DNA of 64,000 nt from Ignelater luminosus. Its lineage: Eukaryota > Arthropoda > Insecta > Coleoptera > Elateridae. Below are positions 35,479-46,924 of the stretch, piece after piece; the first letter of the stretch is position 1; the number at the start of each line of letters is the position of its first letter. The translations under genes and the position numbers were made by a program. Location: the NCBI GenBank assembly GCA_011009095.1, contig VTPC01004140.1, positions 1-64,000 of the forward strand. Reading direction: 5' to 3'. The notes beneath the pieces were generated by a model, which was not told the DNA's origin, made no database searches, and saw only the letters and a list, made by a program, of their open reading frames with translations.

Positions 35479-37540
35479 TTAGTAGTGGTTTTCTTCATAT
35501 TCTGAGCACGACGAATGATTTTCTGTATTAGCAAATTCTCTATGATAATTTTTTATATCTTCATAAAACCATTGATCAGCTACTGGCACATAGTAAGATG
35601 CTAACGTCATTACATGCTCAAACTTTTTTTGTTTCAATTTCCTTCTTTCATTATACAAAAGAGTGGTATCATTCGGCATGGTGACAGATATGTTTTTATT
35701 TTTTATATCAAATTCTTCATACACATGTAGTGATACTGACACACTACATAAAATGTTTGGCATTTTGGTAATGTCATAACGAAAGATTCTGTATTTGGAT
35801 ATTGTAGACTTTGCATTTTTTCGGCTTGAAGTTTTTTTGAACATTGGTATAAAGTGGTCTTTAAAATTCAGAAACATTTTTTGTTGAACCGGAATAACCA
35901 CAAATTTCTTTCCAGATTCTGTAATAATTTTGGCGTATTCATTTAGCAGGTATATTTTGTCGTATCTTCGTTTTCTTTGTTCAATAGCTCCGAAGCTGCG
36001 ATCACGGGGTAGATAACTGTGCCCCGGTTCAGGAAAACGTTGGTAGATAAATTTAAATTTACCAGTTTCAATAAGACTGTAAAGATACTGCGTCATGACA
36101 TAATTTTTGTTTTGTGACACACAGTTGTCCGAAAACATGTAGACGTCAGTAACCTCAGGTCTAAGGATATTGTTGAAGAAATAATTAAGTTGGCTGATAA
36201 CTTCATTTTGTCCTTTTCCAGCAAGCGTTTCATCATAAAAAAAGAAGTAGCTTTTACCCGTGCTTGCGACATGAATGCAGAAGTTGTACACCCACATTTG
36301 AATTTTGTAAAATACGTCTCCACCTGGTGCAACTGGTAACGGAAGATTTTGCTGGAAATCAAATGTAATAACTTCAACATGATCATTATTTTTACACAGT
36401 TTTGTCTTTGCCTTGAGATCTTTATAAAATGTTTCTGCTTTGGCAACATGTAACTCTTTTTCTGTCCTGAGCTGTCTCTTCTCTTCTTCTGTTTCAGCCC
36501 TAAAAAGTTTGTTCATTAGTTTGTCACATTTCTGACATGAATCTGACTTAGGCTTTCCAAATGAAATATTAAAATTTTCTGTAAAATATTTTCGAAAGAA
36601 TTCGTATTTATTAATAGATTTAAAGTTTTCATTGTCCCTATTCTCCTGTAATATTCTATATTGATCGGGCTCATACTTTTCTAAGTACAAAGCATGGAGT
36701 TTAGAAACATTTAGCAATGGTGATAGATAATACTTTTGTAAATTATCAGTTCTACTGTAGTGTGATTTATATTTAGGAAAGTTCATTATATGAGCATTTA
36801 ACTGAGCTAATATGTCAGGAGTAACTTGATTTGGCCTATTGTTATGTTTTCCACGCCGGTCTATTGGAGGAGTCACATTGAGTTTCACGTGGTCGATTAT
36901 TCTGTTGATCCTACCTTTTTTTATTCCGTGTATAGCAAGAAGTGCATTTTTACATACAGGAACTTTAGTAGCATTTTCTTCAACCTAAAACAGATAAAAT
37001 GTGAGTACCATACCACTCCCTCTTTGACATTCACAAATGTGTGCGCTATAACCAGAATAAATTTAAGTAGGTATCAAAATATCCATTTACAGAAAATGTA
37101 CAATAAACACTTTTTGGTTTATTATTTTCATCGCTGCGTTTTCTGTGCTGTGCAACTTGTTTTATGGCAATGTTTCCAGATAAATATGCATCCTGCAAGT
37201 CCTTGCTTGGTAGTTTATAAAATGCTTTAAATATTGCCCCTCTGGTATCAGCTGTAACTTTGCCAAAACATTTCATTTTGCAGTTACATGCATTTCCTAG
37301 TTGTTTTTTTGGTACTACTTGTTTCAAAGTATTAACATATTCTTAGCCAGCGGTTTTGCGTTCCTTCCTCACATTTCTTTGCCACTGCTTTTCTTTCCTC
37401 AACCGTTTCTTGCCTTTATCTTCCCTTAAAGTGAGGGTAGGTTCCTCAGTTTCACTGCCTTCTGATGGTATATATTCAGGGTCTGTTTGAGAATCACTGC
37501 CAGCATAAGGATCCTCCTCTAATTCTGATGAAGAACTCAT
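35479..37540 (-). pseudogene. DUF7869-type transposase, one intron, single in-frame stop
   Basis: Exon 1 is 37540-37091, with ATG MSSSSELEEDPYAGS (acidic), a basic RKERKTAG stretch, TAA at 37343-37345, then EYVNTLKQVVPKK and a Cys motif CNCKMKCF, all in one frame. The intron at 37090-36985 (106 bp, GT...AG, phase 0) joins YCTFS to VEENATKVPVCKNAL. Exon 2 is 36984-35479, with HNNRPN, FGKPKSDSCQKCDKL (zinc-ribbon-like CxxC), VITFDFQQNLPLP (Asp at 36358), YMFSDNCVSQNKN (Asp at 36127), and GHSYLPRDRSFGAIEQ (Asp at 36001, Glu at 35980). The tail ends SEYEENHY. The DDE-like spacing suggests an RNase H-fold transposase (inference). In relatives as I recall them, the TAA position is Gln (CAA), so one C-to-T change would explain it. 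There are 651 codons besides the terminal stop. Confidence 0.85.
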
Positions 37541-37826
37541 TGTGCCCTATTTAATTCCACAATAAATAGGTTAACAATAACACTACACTTCACATAAACA
37601 CACTGTTGTAGTCACGTACACAGTACACAACTACCCACAATACTTTGCAAAAACTGGACATGACCAGTTCATGTCCACTTCTTGCACAGTACTTAGTAGG
37701 TAGACAACCAACATCGCACTCGTATATGATCTATGTTAGCGGCAGAAGTCTAGTTCTTGCTCAGAACGATGCAGTAACGATTCAAGAACATGTCCAAACA
37801 AATAACTCATTTCCGATAAAAAATGC

Positions 37827-37857
37827 TTCTTGCATTGGCAGCCCCTTCAATTGTTAC
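37827..37857 (-). repeat. Candidate right terminal inverted repeat
   Basis: Inverse of 35151-35177 with three extra bases between the conserved blocks and two more in the outer AT part. Confidence 0.55.
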
Positions 37858-37859
37858 AA

Positions 37860-40511
37860 CATGTATATGGTACGTGAGAAGAGGTGTCGCAATTAAAATA
37901 TGCTGAAATGTGGAAACCTATTTCGTGGAGCAAAAGGTATGTTGCAATAGAAGTTAAATTTGATCCAAATTAAATTGATTTTGTCAATTACCGCCCAGTA
38001 GAATTTTAAACAGACAGACTTTATCAATTCTTAAGATAGACTTATAGGTGAGTAATAATTAAGAGAAGAAAGGAATATAGAAAAGAAAAACCAATAAAAA
38101 AAGAAGATGAGAGTAGAACAAATTTTCTCGGAATTTCTGTACGTATTCATGATCTTATTTTTAGAATCCTCTCTTGGAAAAATATTATTCAGATTGTATT
38201 TCTAACATTTTCCTGATTTCTGTAAAAAAGTTGATTTAAAGCCTTGTGTATTTTGATAGAATTATTTTAAAAGTTCAAGACATATTGATTCAAATGCAAA
38301 CCGTAACATCCTCCTTTATTAGAAATAACAAGGGTTTTTCCAATCTAGATCTTTCCATTTGTTTAGGTTTTGTGGCATTGTTTACGTACATGTACCGTAC
38401 TGCTTGCCTGTTCACAAAAATAAAACTGACAAACTGTTTAAAAGTATTTGGTTGGCAATTTACTCAATCATCAAAAATTACTAGATTAATGAACGTCCGC
38501 TACTTCGAAAAATTGTTTTAACTTCTCAAGGAGTTAACTAAACTACTCGTAAGATATATGCGAGGGCATTAATTTGTGTCGAACCGTTATTGCTTGGAGG
38601 TCCTGAAAACTGTCTGTTTAATAAATTGAAGTTCCTAAAAACGTCTCCGCAGTACAACCTTTACAAATCATTTCCGATTTCGCAAAACGTTACAGTCTGA
38701 TTAATTAACAGATTGATCGTTAATTGCTGCGAAATATTTATAAGGGCTTTTAGTTAGTAATAGTTCCTTTAGGTTTAGCTTGTTTTTTAAAACGCAGAAT
38801 CCTTTCAGACGTTTCACTCTTGACGCAAATGAGCACTTTGCTTTTAGCTTTAATGATATTACATGACAAAAAGGTCTTTTATCATTTGTGTTATAGAGCA
38901 ACCCTAGCAATTTATTTGTGTACTTGTATCGGCTTAGGTGAAAAAGCACAGGAATGTACATATAAAATGTTTGTCTTGAATTTAGGTTTTTATTTATAAA
39001 TGAAGAATGTACACTCATTTTAGTTATGCAGATTAACTAGTACATCTATGCCATTTCAAATTAAAAAGTTCCCTTTTCCGAATAATGCATTAACTTGTAA
39101 AGAATGAGATGAATTGGAAAATTAGGTAGAACCACAAAAAAGTTTATTACTACTGGGACTTCCTTTCATGCTCTTTGTAGATTTTCTAACTTCTTGCGAT
39201 TTTAAATATGTTTAAGCTACATATACATATTGGACTGTAAGTTCTTATATTATTTCTTTTTAAATTTCTGAAATACTCTATATTTCAATACAAAGTAAAA
39301 TTTAGATGTCCTTATCTAATTTGCAACTTTTTTCATGCGTAATGAATTTTAAATCTTAATTTCAAATACACTAATACGTTCTAGAATGTTGGAAAAGGGA
39401 AATTAAAGGGACGGTCTTCTAGTCTCAAAGCACCAAACCTAGTTTCTGGCCTTATAATATTACGTAAACGTAAATAATATTACGTCCATCAAAACCAAAA
39501 TTTCTCAAATCAAGTAATCCTTGACCTGAAGGTATTTTAATCCATCTCTACAGTTGTTACATTTTGGTTATTAGTTTACTGTAAGGTGGGTTGAGAAATT
39601 AAGTTACCAAAAGCATCGCCTACACACTATCAAGATATTTTGTAATAGCATGTTCATTAGTGATATTCGCTAATATTCATTTAACAAGAAAGAAACATTT
39701 TCAGTTAACTTATGTTTAGATAAAATCTTAGTCTGTTTCAAATTTTTGAAAATAATGTTTCTAAAGTGGAAAACTATTTTAGTTTTGATTGATATTAGCA
39801 CCAGCGTATTAAGAAAGTCCATCTAGATTGTTGTTGTCAGTATCTACCCTACATGTATATTCTCGCATTGAGTGAATTAATTTGGATTAATTAACAATTT
39901 TTGTTTATATAGAACTCTAACTGTTATTGCGTTTTTTTCTTTACACATAGATTTGTGTTTTGTGTCTAGGAAGTATAAATCAAAATAACAGGAAACTTTT
40001 ATCGATGTGATTAGTGCAACATTACAAAGAACAAACGGATACTCATGCAACAGCTTGTAAATTCTCTAAAAAAGGCCGCAGCCATAATTCCAACAACTTG
40101 CTATTACAGCAAAAATCATTAACATGAGGTCAATCAGACTCTTGATATAAAGAGCGTTGAGCTATGTTCGTATGAACAGATTTTGACTTTTGACCTAACA
40201 GTAATCTAGAGACAGGGACGTTGATCCCTGTAAGCTCTGTGGGAAATTCATCAAAATCCTAGTTTTGTTCAGTTACACTAAAAAAATCAAAATGTCAAAA
40301 GATTTTTTAAAGAGCAAAAGCTTAATTACGTTTCCCTGCTCTGCACCCAATTCTATGCACTACTGATCTCCTAAAAAAAATTTTTAATTGTCGGCAATTT
40401 TAAGATTTCCGAAAGCGGAAAGTTTTGATAATGTTTTTATTTCATAACTATATATAGTTGGCTGTGCATTGTTTTGTCAAATTATCTGTCGCTGTATGCC
40501 ATTTAGTAATC
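37860..40511. other. Non-coding stretch
   Basis: Two open frames of 91 and 105 codons (38246-38521 plus; 38701-39018 minus) lack any recognisable domain. Left flank of the DD41D element; its terminal repeat was not found. Confidence 0.45.
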
Positions 40512-41526
40512 ATGGAACAGTGATCCGATGAGCAACGTGCTTTTGTGGTTAAGTCGTACTACAAAAATAATAATTGTGTGGTTGCCGCTCAGCGACATTT
40601 CCGAACTTATTTTCAAATTCGTCGACATGGCATAGTTTAGGAATGGGCACGTAAATTTGAACGAACAGGTTCAGCTAACAATGTCAAGCGTAAGGGACCA
40701 AAGAAAAGTGTAAGAACACCTGAGAACATCGATCGCGTCAGATCATCTGTAGAACACAGTCCAAAACGTTCAACCAGAAAAAAAGCTGAAGCAGTAAGAA
40801 TTTGTAAGACTTCTTTACTTCGAATTTTGCACAAACATCTCAATCTTTATCCCTACAAAATTTAAATACAGGCATCCCAAATCGTCTACATTTTGCTGAA
40901 ACTCTGCATGAGAATGAGATCGATATACACAATTTGTGGATGTCTGACGAGGCGCACTTCCATTTATCCGACTATACCAATAAACAGAATTGCCGTTATT
41001 GGAGTTTGGAAAATCCACTGGTGCTCCACGTACAACCATTACACAGCCTCAAAGTGATGGTATGGTGTGCGATGTCTTCAGTGGGAATTATTAGTCCCCC
41101 TTTTTTTTTGAAGATGAAAATGGGAATGCTGTTACGGTATACCGATATGATTAACCAGTTTCTGAGTCAACACCTGAACAGACTTCCACGGAACAATCAA
41201 ACATGGTTCCAGCAAGATAGTGCTATCTCACACACGACGAGAGCGTCATTAAATTCCTTGCAAAGCTTGTTTCCAAGACACATTATTTCCAGACGAGGAG
41301 ATATCGAGTGGCTTCCAATGTCGTCAGACTTTACAGTTTGGGATTACTGTTTTTGGGGCTACCTAAAGCAAAAGGTTTTTGTCGATAAACCAAGAATCAT
41401 TTAGGAGCTTAAACAATTATTGAAGAAATTGCTAATATTCTTTTGGATATGTTACATAGGGTTATGGAAAATTTCCACGAAAAACTTCAAGAGTGCATAC
41501 AGAGAAGAGAAGGCCATTTACCATAG
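40512..41526 (+). pseudogene. Tc1/mariner-superfamily transposase, DD41D type
   Basis: ATG at 40512 starts a frame readable to 40865 with three stops: TGA 40521 (MEQ-stop-SDEQRAFVVKSYYKNN), TAG 40638 and TAA 40863. It holds the N-terminal HTH of the DUF4817 style (AFVVKSYYKNN, RTPENIDRVRSSVE, LLRILHKHLNLYPYKI). After a small deletion the frame at 40934 carries MSDEAHFHLSDYTNKQNCRY (first Asp), WFQQDSAISHTTRASL (Asp at 41216) and WDYCFWGYLKQKVF (Asp at 41342). Exactly 41 residues separate the last two, matching the DD41D (rosa/VISITOR-type) group by spacing. The C-terminus ends REGHLP-stop at 41526. Proline/leucine of the usual SPDL before the third Asp is altered (SSDF). No terminal repeats were located. 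Inactive. Confidence 0.85.
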
Positions 41527-44500
41527 ATTATTTTTAAGAAATAAAAATGGCAAATTACCAGCTAGTTGACGTCGTATTTCTCTTAAATTATATTACCGTT
41601 AGATTCTTAAAGGATTCAAAACTACCCGCTTCCAAGGACCACCTTCTATTTAGCCTGAAAACGATTCTATCTATGAACAGAAAACAGAATTAAGATTTTT
41701 CGAATCTAACCTTTAAGTTACTCGTAAGGTCAGAATGTTCTTCAAAATTCTCTTTCATACTAATTTACTAGCACGCAGATTAGCTCTTCTTGACAAACGT
41801 CTCCCTAACATTTAAATTTTTCTGTAGTGTTTGTATGAAAAGTTCCTAATACAAAAAAGAACAGACATTTAGCACGATAACCTACTCGCTCGGCAAACAG
41901 TCTGTGAGATTAAAATTTTATCCTTGTTCTGATTATTATTTGAAGTTATTTCATTAAGCATTGGCAAAATCAGTTGACGGCCAGTTGTCTGTAGTTGAGC
42001 TTCAAGAGTCGCTGCTGATGTACATCAGAAAGACTCAATAGCATAGGATGGTTTGGAAGGGCTTGTATCACATGCAATACCAGATGAGAAAAGATAAGGT
42101 TAGGTTAGAATTGCTTGATATTAAGATTAACTTTATTTCGCATAACAGGTCTGTGACTTGTGTAATTACAGAGATATTAGAAAATACGCACAACAAAAAT
42201 ATGAGTTCATGGTCTTTATTTAAAAGAATAGAATCGAATCTCGTTAAGCAAATCATAATAATGTGGAATTTCAGGGTTCATTACATAGATTACCAAATCC
42301 TTTCTAAGCTATTGGTACTTTTCCACAACAATTTTTGATCCAAATTCGATCATTTCTCCTTTCAAGCAAATGCAATTTACAAATGGAAAACAAGACTCAA
42401 ATGCAGAAAATTCTGCCTATGGCTTTTTGACACAAAACCAGTAGCATTACCTATTCTGTCCGCTTCGCATAAAAAAGTCATATTCCAGTTAGGATTTAAT
42501 TGATTCAAATTTTAAATGGTTTATGAACCTTTATAATATCAATTCTTCAGTAATGTTCTGCATTGTTTTTTTATTAACCTTTAGTTCAGGAATGTTTTTT
42601 CTTATTTTCAGGAGACATCTTTGACGTCTAATCGACGCACCACTAGCACTCCAGACACTGTCTGGAAGCCGCCGCCGATCGTCTGCATACCTTACCACTC
42701 TCACCACCGACTCTCAGGATCTACATAGCAACACCACACTGATCGAACGGCATAGCGATCACGCATCGCCTCCATTCCAAACGGTCCCCTGCGGTGGAGT
42801 TACAAATTTAGGCTGCGGGAACGGAAACTCGCAATTTGGAAAGGTTAGGCTCGGAGTTGAACACTTAGTACACAATTCGAGTTCTTGAACACGGCATCTT
42901 CTGAGGACGACCTTTTTATTACATAATTAAAGACCTCTTATACGCGGAGGTGTCGAAGTCCTGAACACACCAAGCCGAAGAGGAATAGGTACGCACACCG
43001 GAAACATATGAGATAATGGAGCCACCCTAAAGAACACCACGCTCGTTTCCAATTTTTATGTAGCCCATCAGGGTCACCCGTCCGAGTTCTGACCGATGCG
43101 ACGCAGACGTTGCTTAACTCTAAATATCGCAAAAAATCGTGCATATTCACTTTGCCGTACTGCCGACGACCTTTTTATTGTGGCCCTTTATAACTTTGGT
43201 TTGGATTCTAGGAATTAATTGTGAATAAATCGCATATGATTAAACAGACTGATGGTTAAAAATGCTTGATTCGGGATATTTCGCTTCTCGAAGTCCACGG
43301 TTGCTATCACTGATTTGTTGAACGTTGTACAAATTGATGACGAAGTCAATGTCCGGAGTCTTTTGTATTTTGCGGTTCGTGACAACACAGCGCTCTGCTA
43401 GACTTTTAGTTACATCAGTTACTACAGATTATTTCACGGATGGTAGTAGGCCGTTCAGGTTCTGTCGCCAAAAAAAAATGCTTGTTGTGTCTGGATAAAA
43501 GTCGCTTTAAACTAGAGGAATAACGCCTGGTACTTTTCCATTTTCAATTTACTGTTTGTGTTTTATTCCCTATTGCAGTGTACCTTTGGCTTGTGGATTT
43601 TTTTTGTGAGACGCTTTGCGTCAGGAAATTTTAAATTTGATTAGAGAGTTGAATCTGATCTATTGGAGAGGCAGGCTGCCCCTTATAAGCAGAGAGGTTA
43701 AAGCTATCAATTTTTGTGGTTTAGTGTTAAAAGGTGAACTACGTCGCCATAGTCGGTCCAGTAGTGGGATTGTGTAAAGTAAGACCGTCCCGTCGTCTGT
43801 GATACGAACTCATTTAGTTTCGTTACCTCTCTTCGTTTTGTTGGTCGAACAATCATCTTGCGGGAGTATCCTGTTTTGTGTTGTATTTTTAAAATAAAGA
43901 AACGGTGCAGTGCACACTAAAGACCTAGTTTCAGTTTGCTAGAAACCATTACTAAAAGAGGCTTGGATTAGTTAGTGACTTAGAAACTTTGATGTAATAA
44001 AAAAACCCCGGCGAAATTTGGATTATTTATGGTCTGCAGTTCATGAAATCCTGCCGACGCTTCCTGATTTCCCGGTGATTCCGTGATGGTGTTTAAAGCA
44101 GAATGCTCAGGAAAACGTAGAGTGTAAAAATTATTTATCTTTACTTGTATCATTTGCTATTGTTTAATGTGAATTCTGTGTGTATAAGACTAAATTCGCT
44201 TGGAAGATTTATTAAAACCTTTTTACTTTGGCCCATATCTTCGCTGAATTATTTTTGTAATAAATTAGGCTATACACTAAAAGTTCATTGGTAGAAGTAA
44301 TGATTTTACCATATATTTTGCGCCTTTTATTTTAAAATATTTTAAAAGTAATAGTTTGTTTTATTAGTAAAGAAAAGTTAAATTATAATCGACTACAGTT
44401 TATAGTTAAAGATTCATTCTCTTTTGTTTGGCGCCTGATAATTTTTCTTATAACTTAGGGAATCTTTGTTTTATTTATAGTTTGGTTCTACACCTTCTGG

Positions 44501-44980
44501 GTGGAATATTCAAAACATAATCTTTACATGATCTTTCTTTATTATTAGATGTTTTAATGCTAACCTTTTTTTTTGTTTATTTCAATCATTGTTTATGATA
44601 ATAAATTATAGTAAAATTTAAATTCTGGTGCTTTATTGAAGTGTTAAATTAAATAAGAATTTATTCTATATAATTGTGTTAATGTCTGATGATGTAAGTC
44701 GTCTCGTGAATCACCAGGAGGACCAGCGAAATTCCTAAGATTTATTCTATTTAGTTTATATGTTCTTTAGCTTTTGTGAGTGGCATATAAGAGTGATCAG
44801 TACGCTCCAGTCTGTTTACAACATTCTTTTGTTTATTTGTACTGATTTGGTAAGTAAAGGTAGTCTTAAAATTGACTCCTTTGTTAAAAATTATTAGTGT
44901 TTAAACTAAAGAGTTTTGAGCGTCAAGTTATTGATTCAAAATTACCTTTGGAAAGTGAAGTGTTTATTGCAAACGTTTTA
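41527..44980. other. Non-coding stretch with a GC-richer patch at about 42610-43200
   Basis: No gene recognised. The patch is GC- and CpG-richer than its surroundings and holds a 70-codon minus-strand open frame (42938-43150) without a known domain. It may be leader sequence of an unidentified retroelement. 43500-44980 is T-rich. Confidence 0.4.
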
Positions 44981-44984
44981 TAAA

Positions 44985-45160
44985 CTATCTGTATACAGGG
45001 TGATATTCTATAGAGCCACCTATATACAGGGTATTGTTTCGTAAGCGACCCATATACAGGGTATTAGTCTACGAGAAGCTGCGTAGGCTGGCCGATGGTT
45101 TCCTATGATCTTCAGGCACTTTTGGTGACTTTGACTGATGAATCTTTAGTTTATGAATGT
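44985..45160 (+). repeat. TATACAGGGT tandem-unit repeat, copy 1
   Basis: Three TATACAGGGT words at 44992, 45023 and 45053 (spacing 31 and 30), with related intervening sequence (GAGCCACC, AGCGACCC). A second copy is at 50445-50600. Confidence 0.7.
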
Positions 45161-46924
45161 TTTTTCTAAATTCTAGCTATAGAATTTATCTCTTGAGTTG
45201 GTGGTGACTTTCGTGGAATTAAGACTCATTAGTTAGCAAGTTTCATGTTTCTAAAGAGTCGGAGATATTCAAGTTCGAATCGAACCTGATATAGATGTAG
45301 AATGTAGACTAATCCTGTCGTAGAAGGGCGTTTGTCGAGCCTGAAACTTCAAGTGTCACTGCGCCTTTAACGTGAATATTGACACAATTCGATTTGCATT
45401 CATCATTAATAAAATGGGGCGGGAGCGACTGAACTAGATCGAATTTACTAGGACTCAGAAGTTCTGGCTTGATACCAACCAGGATAATTAAACTAATATA
45501 CCTTAAGTTATAAGTCAAACCTGGTTAACTAGTCTAATAATCTAATATTTACTTATATACCTCTGCTTCAAACTCATAATTTAATAGCATAAGTTAATGC
45601 AAAATTTGTTTTTAAAGTTGATTTTGCAGCCTATCTAGAACAACATAGAACTGAACCTTTTTATTTTCTACTATTATGTTAACTGTTGCAATGCGGGATT
45701 TCTTCATTTATAGTAATTCAATATATTCAAAATAACGAGTCTGTGGTATTGTGGAATATTGAAATAAATTCTTCTTGCTGTATGACTAAACAGGGAATTC
45801 TGTATACCTAACATACTTAATCTGAATTATTTTATATCTTTTCTAGTATTCTAGATCTGAAAAATTAGATTACCCTGTATTTACAAATTGCTGCATTTTT
45901 CTAAGCAAAATCATAACTATCTTAATATTATTTACATGAAAAGACAAGTATCGTGTGATGTTGACGTCGACTTTTTTTAAAAAATGATATTGAAGCCGAG
46001 AACGTGAATCTAAGGATAAAAAGGAAATTTTTATTGAAATCTTTTATTACAGCACAGGCACGATCGTGATCGTATATAAGATATTGTAATTGCATTCCTA
46101 CGGTATTAAAATTGAGGTAAGGATTATTGAAAAAGCAAACGTCTAAAATCTATAAAAATGTTTAGAATTCTAGTTCGTGGGTATGGAAACAAAATTTACT
46201 TACATTTGCTTAGTATCTCATTGTTTTACCTACGGAAATTAAATTTTACTGATTCGGGTATTCAGCGCTTTAACTATCTTGAAGTTGGTCCAAAAAAAGT
46301 TGATAAACTTTTGGTTTCGTACTGGTTTGATATACTTAGCGAAAATACAAGGAGTTCTGGTTTTGTTAAAATTATAATCGTGGTGACATTTCAAACTTCA
46401 AAGTTCTACTAAACTTTATAAAGCGGATAATTCTCAACGCATCTAATTGTTTAGCTATGTATGTAATTTTGGAAGAGAAACACCACAAAGGATATCATTT
46501 TGCAAATTATTACAAGATTAATCTTTAATAAATTCTAAATACTTAGTTGGATATGGTAATAGGCTGTAGTAGGGGTGTAGCGGATTTGTATTAAATTCTG
46601 AAAATAAGTTTAAATGTCAGTTATTCAATTTATTCTCTTTAAAAATTGTTTCTTTCTAAAGACACTTATAACCTTATAACAAATTTCCATTTCTAAAGGT
46701 TTTAAGATGTTTATTAATGTAAAAGTTTCACGTTTAACTTATTGGTAGTCACGTTATTGTTCGTTTATTTGTTTAGGCGGAATACGAAATTTTCGATGTA
46801 AAATAACAACCTTATGAGAGTTCTGTTCTAATTTTGCTTTTAAAAGTGTGTTCATTTAAATGGACAAGGTGACCAAAGGATAACATGTAAAATCTTGTTT
46901 TTTTAATTATAGAGATTTTATACC
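45161..46924. other. Non-coding stretch
   Basis: AT-rich; no recognised coding, RNA or repeat feature. An 84-codon open frame at 46158 has no known domain. Confidence 0.5.

Larger units (their letters stand above)
35150..37859 (-). mobile_element. DUF7869-type DNA transposon, copy B, with candidate inverted ends
   Basis: The left candidate end is 35151-35177 (TGTAATTGAAGGGG then CCAATGCAAGAAG). The right one, read on the minus strand from 37857, is GTAACAATTGAAGGGG, three extra bases, then CCAATGCAAGAAG. The two agree apart from small indels. They enclose the spliced transposase relic and about 300 bp of flank on each side. A motif TGCAAGAAGTG-ACA recurs at 35169 (+), 35361-35375 (-), 37672-37686 (-) and partly at 37826 (-). 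Exact terminal bases and target duplication were not resolved. Confidence 0.6.
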
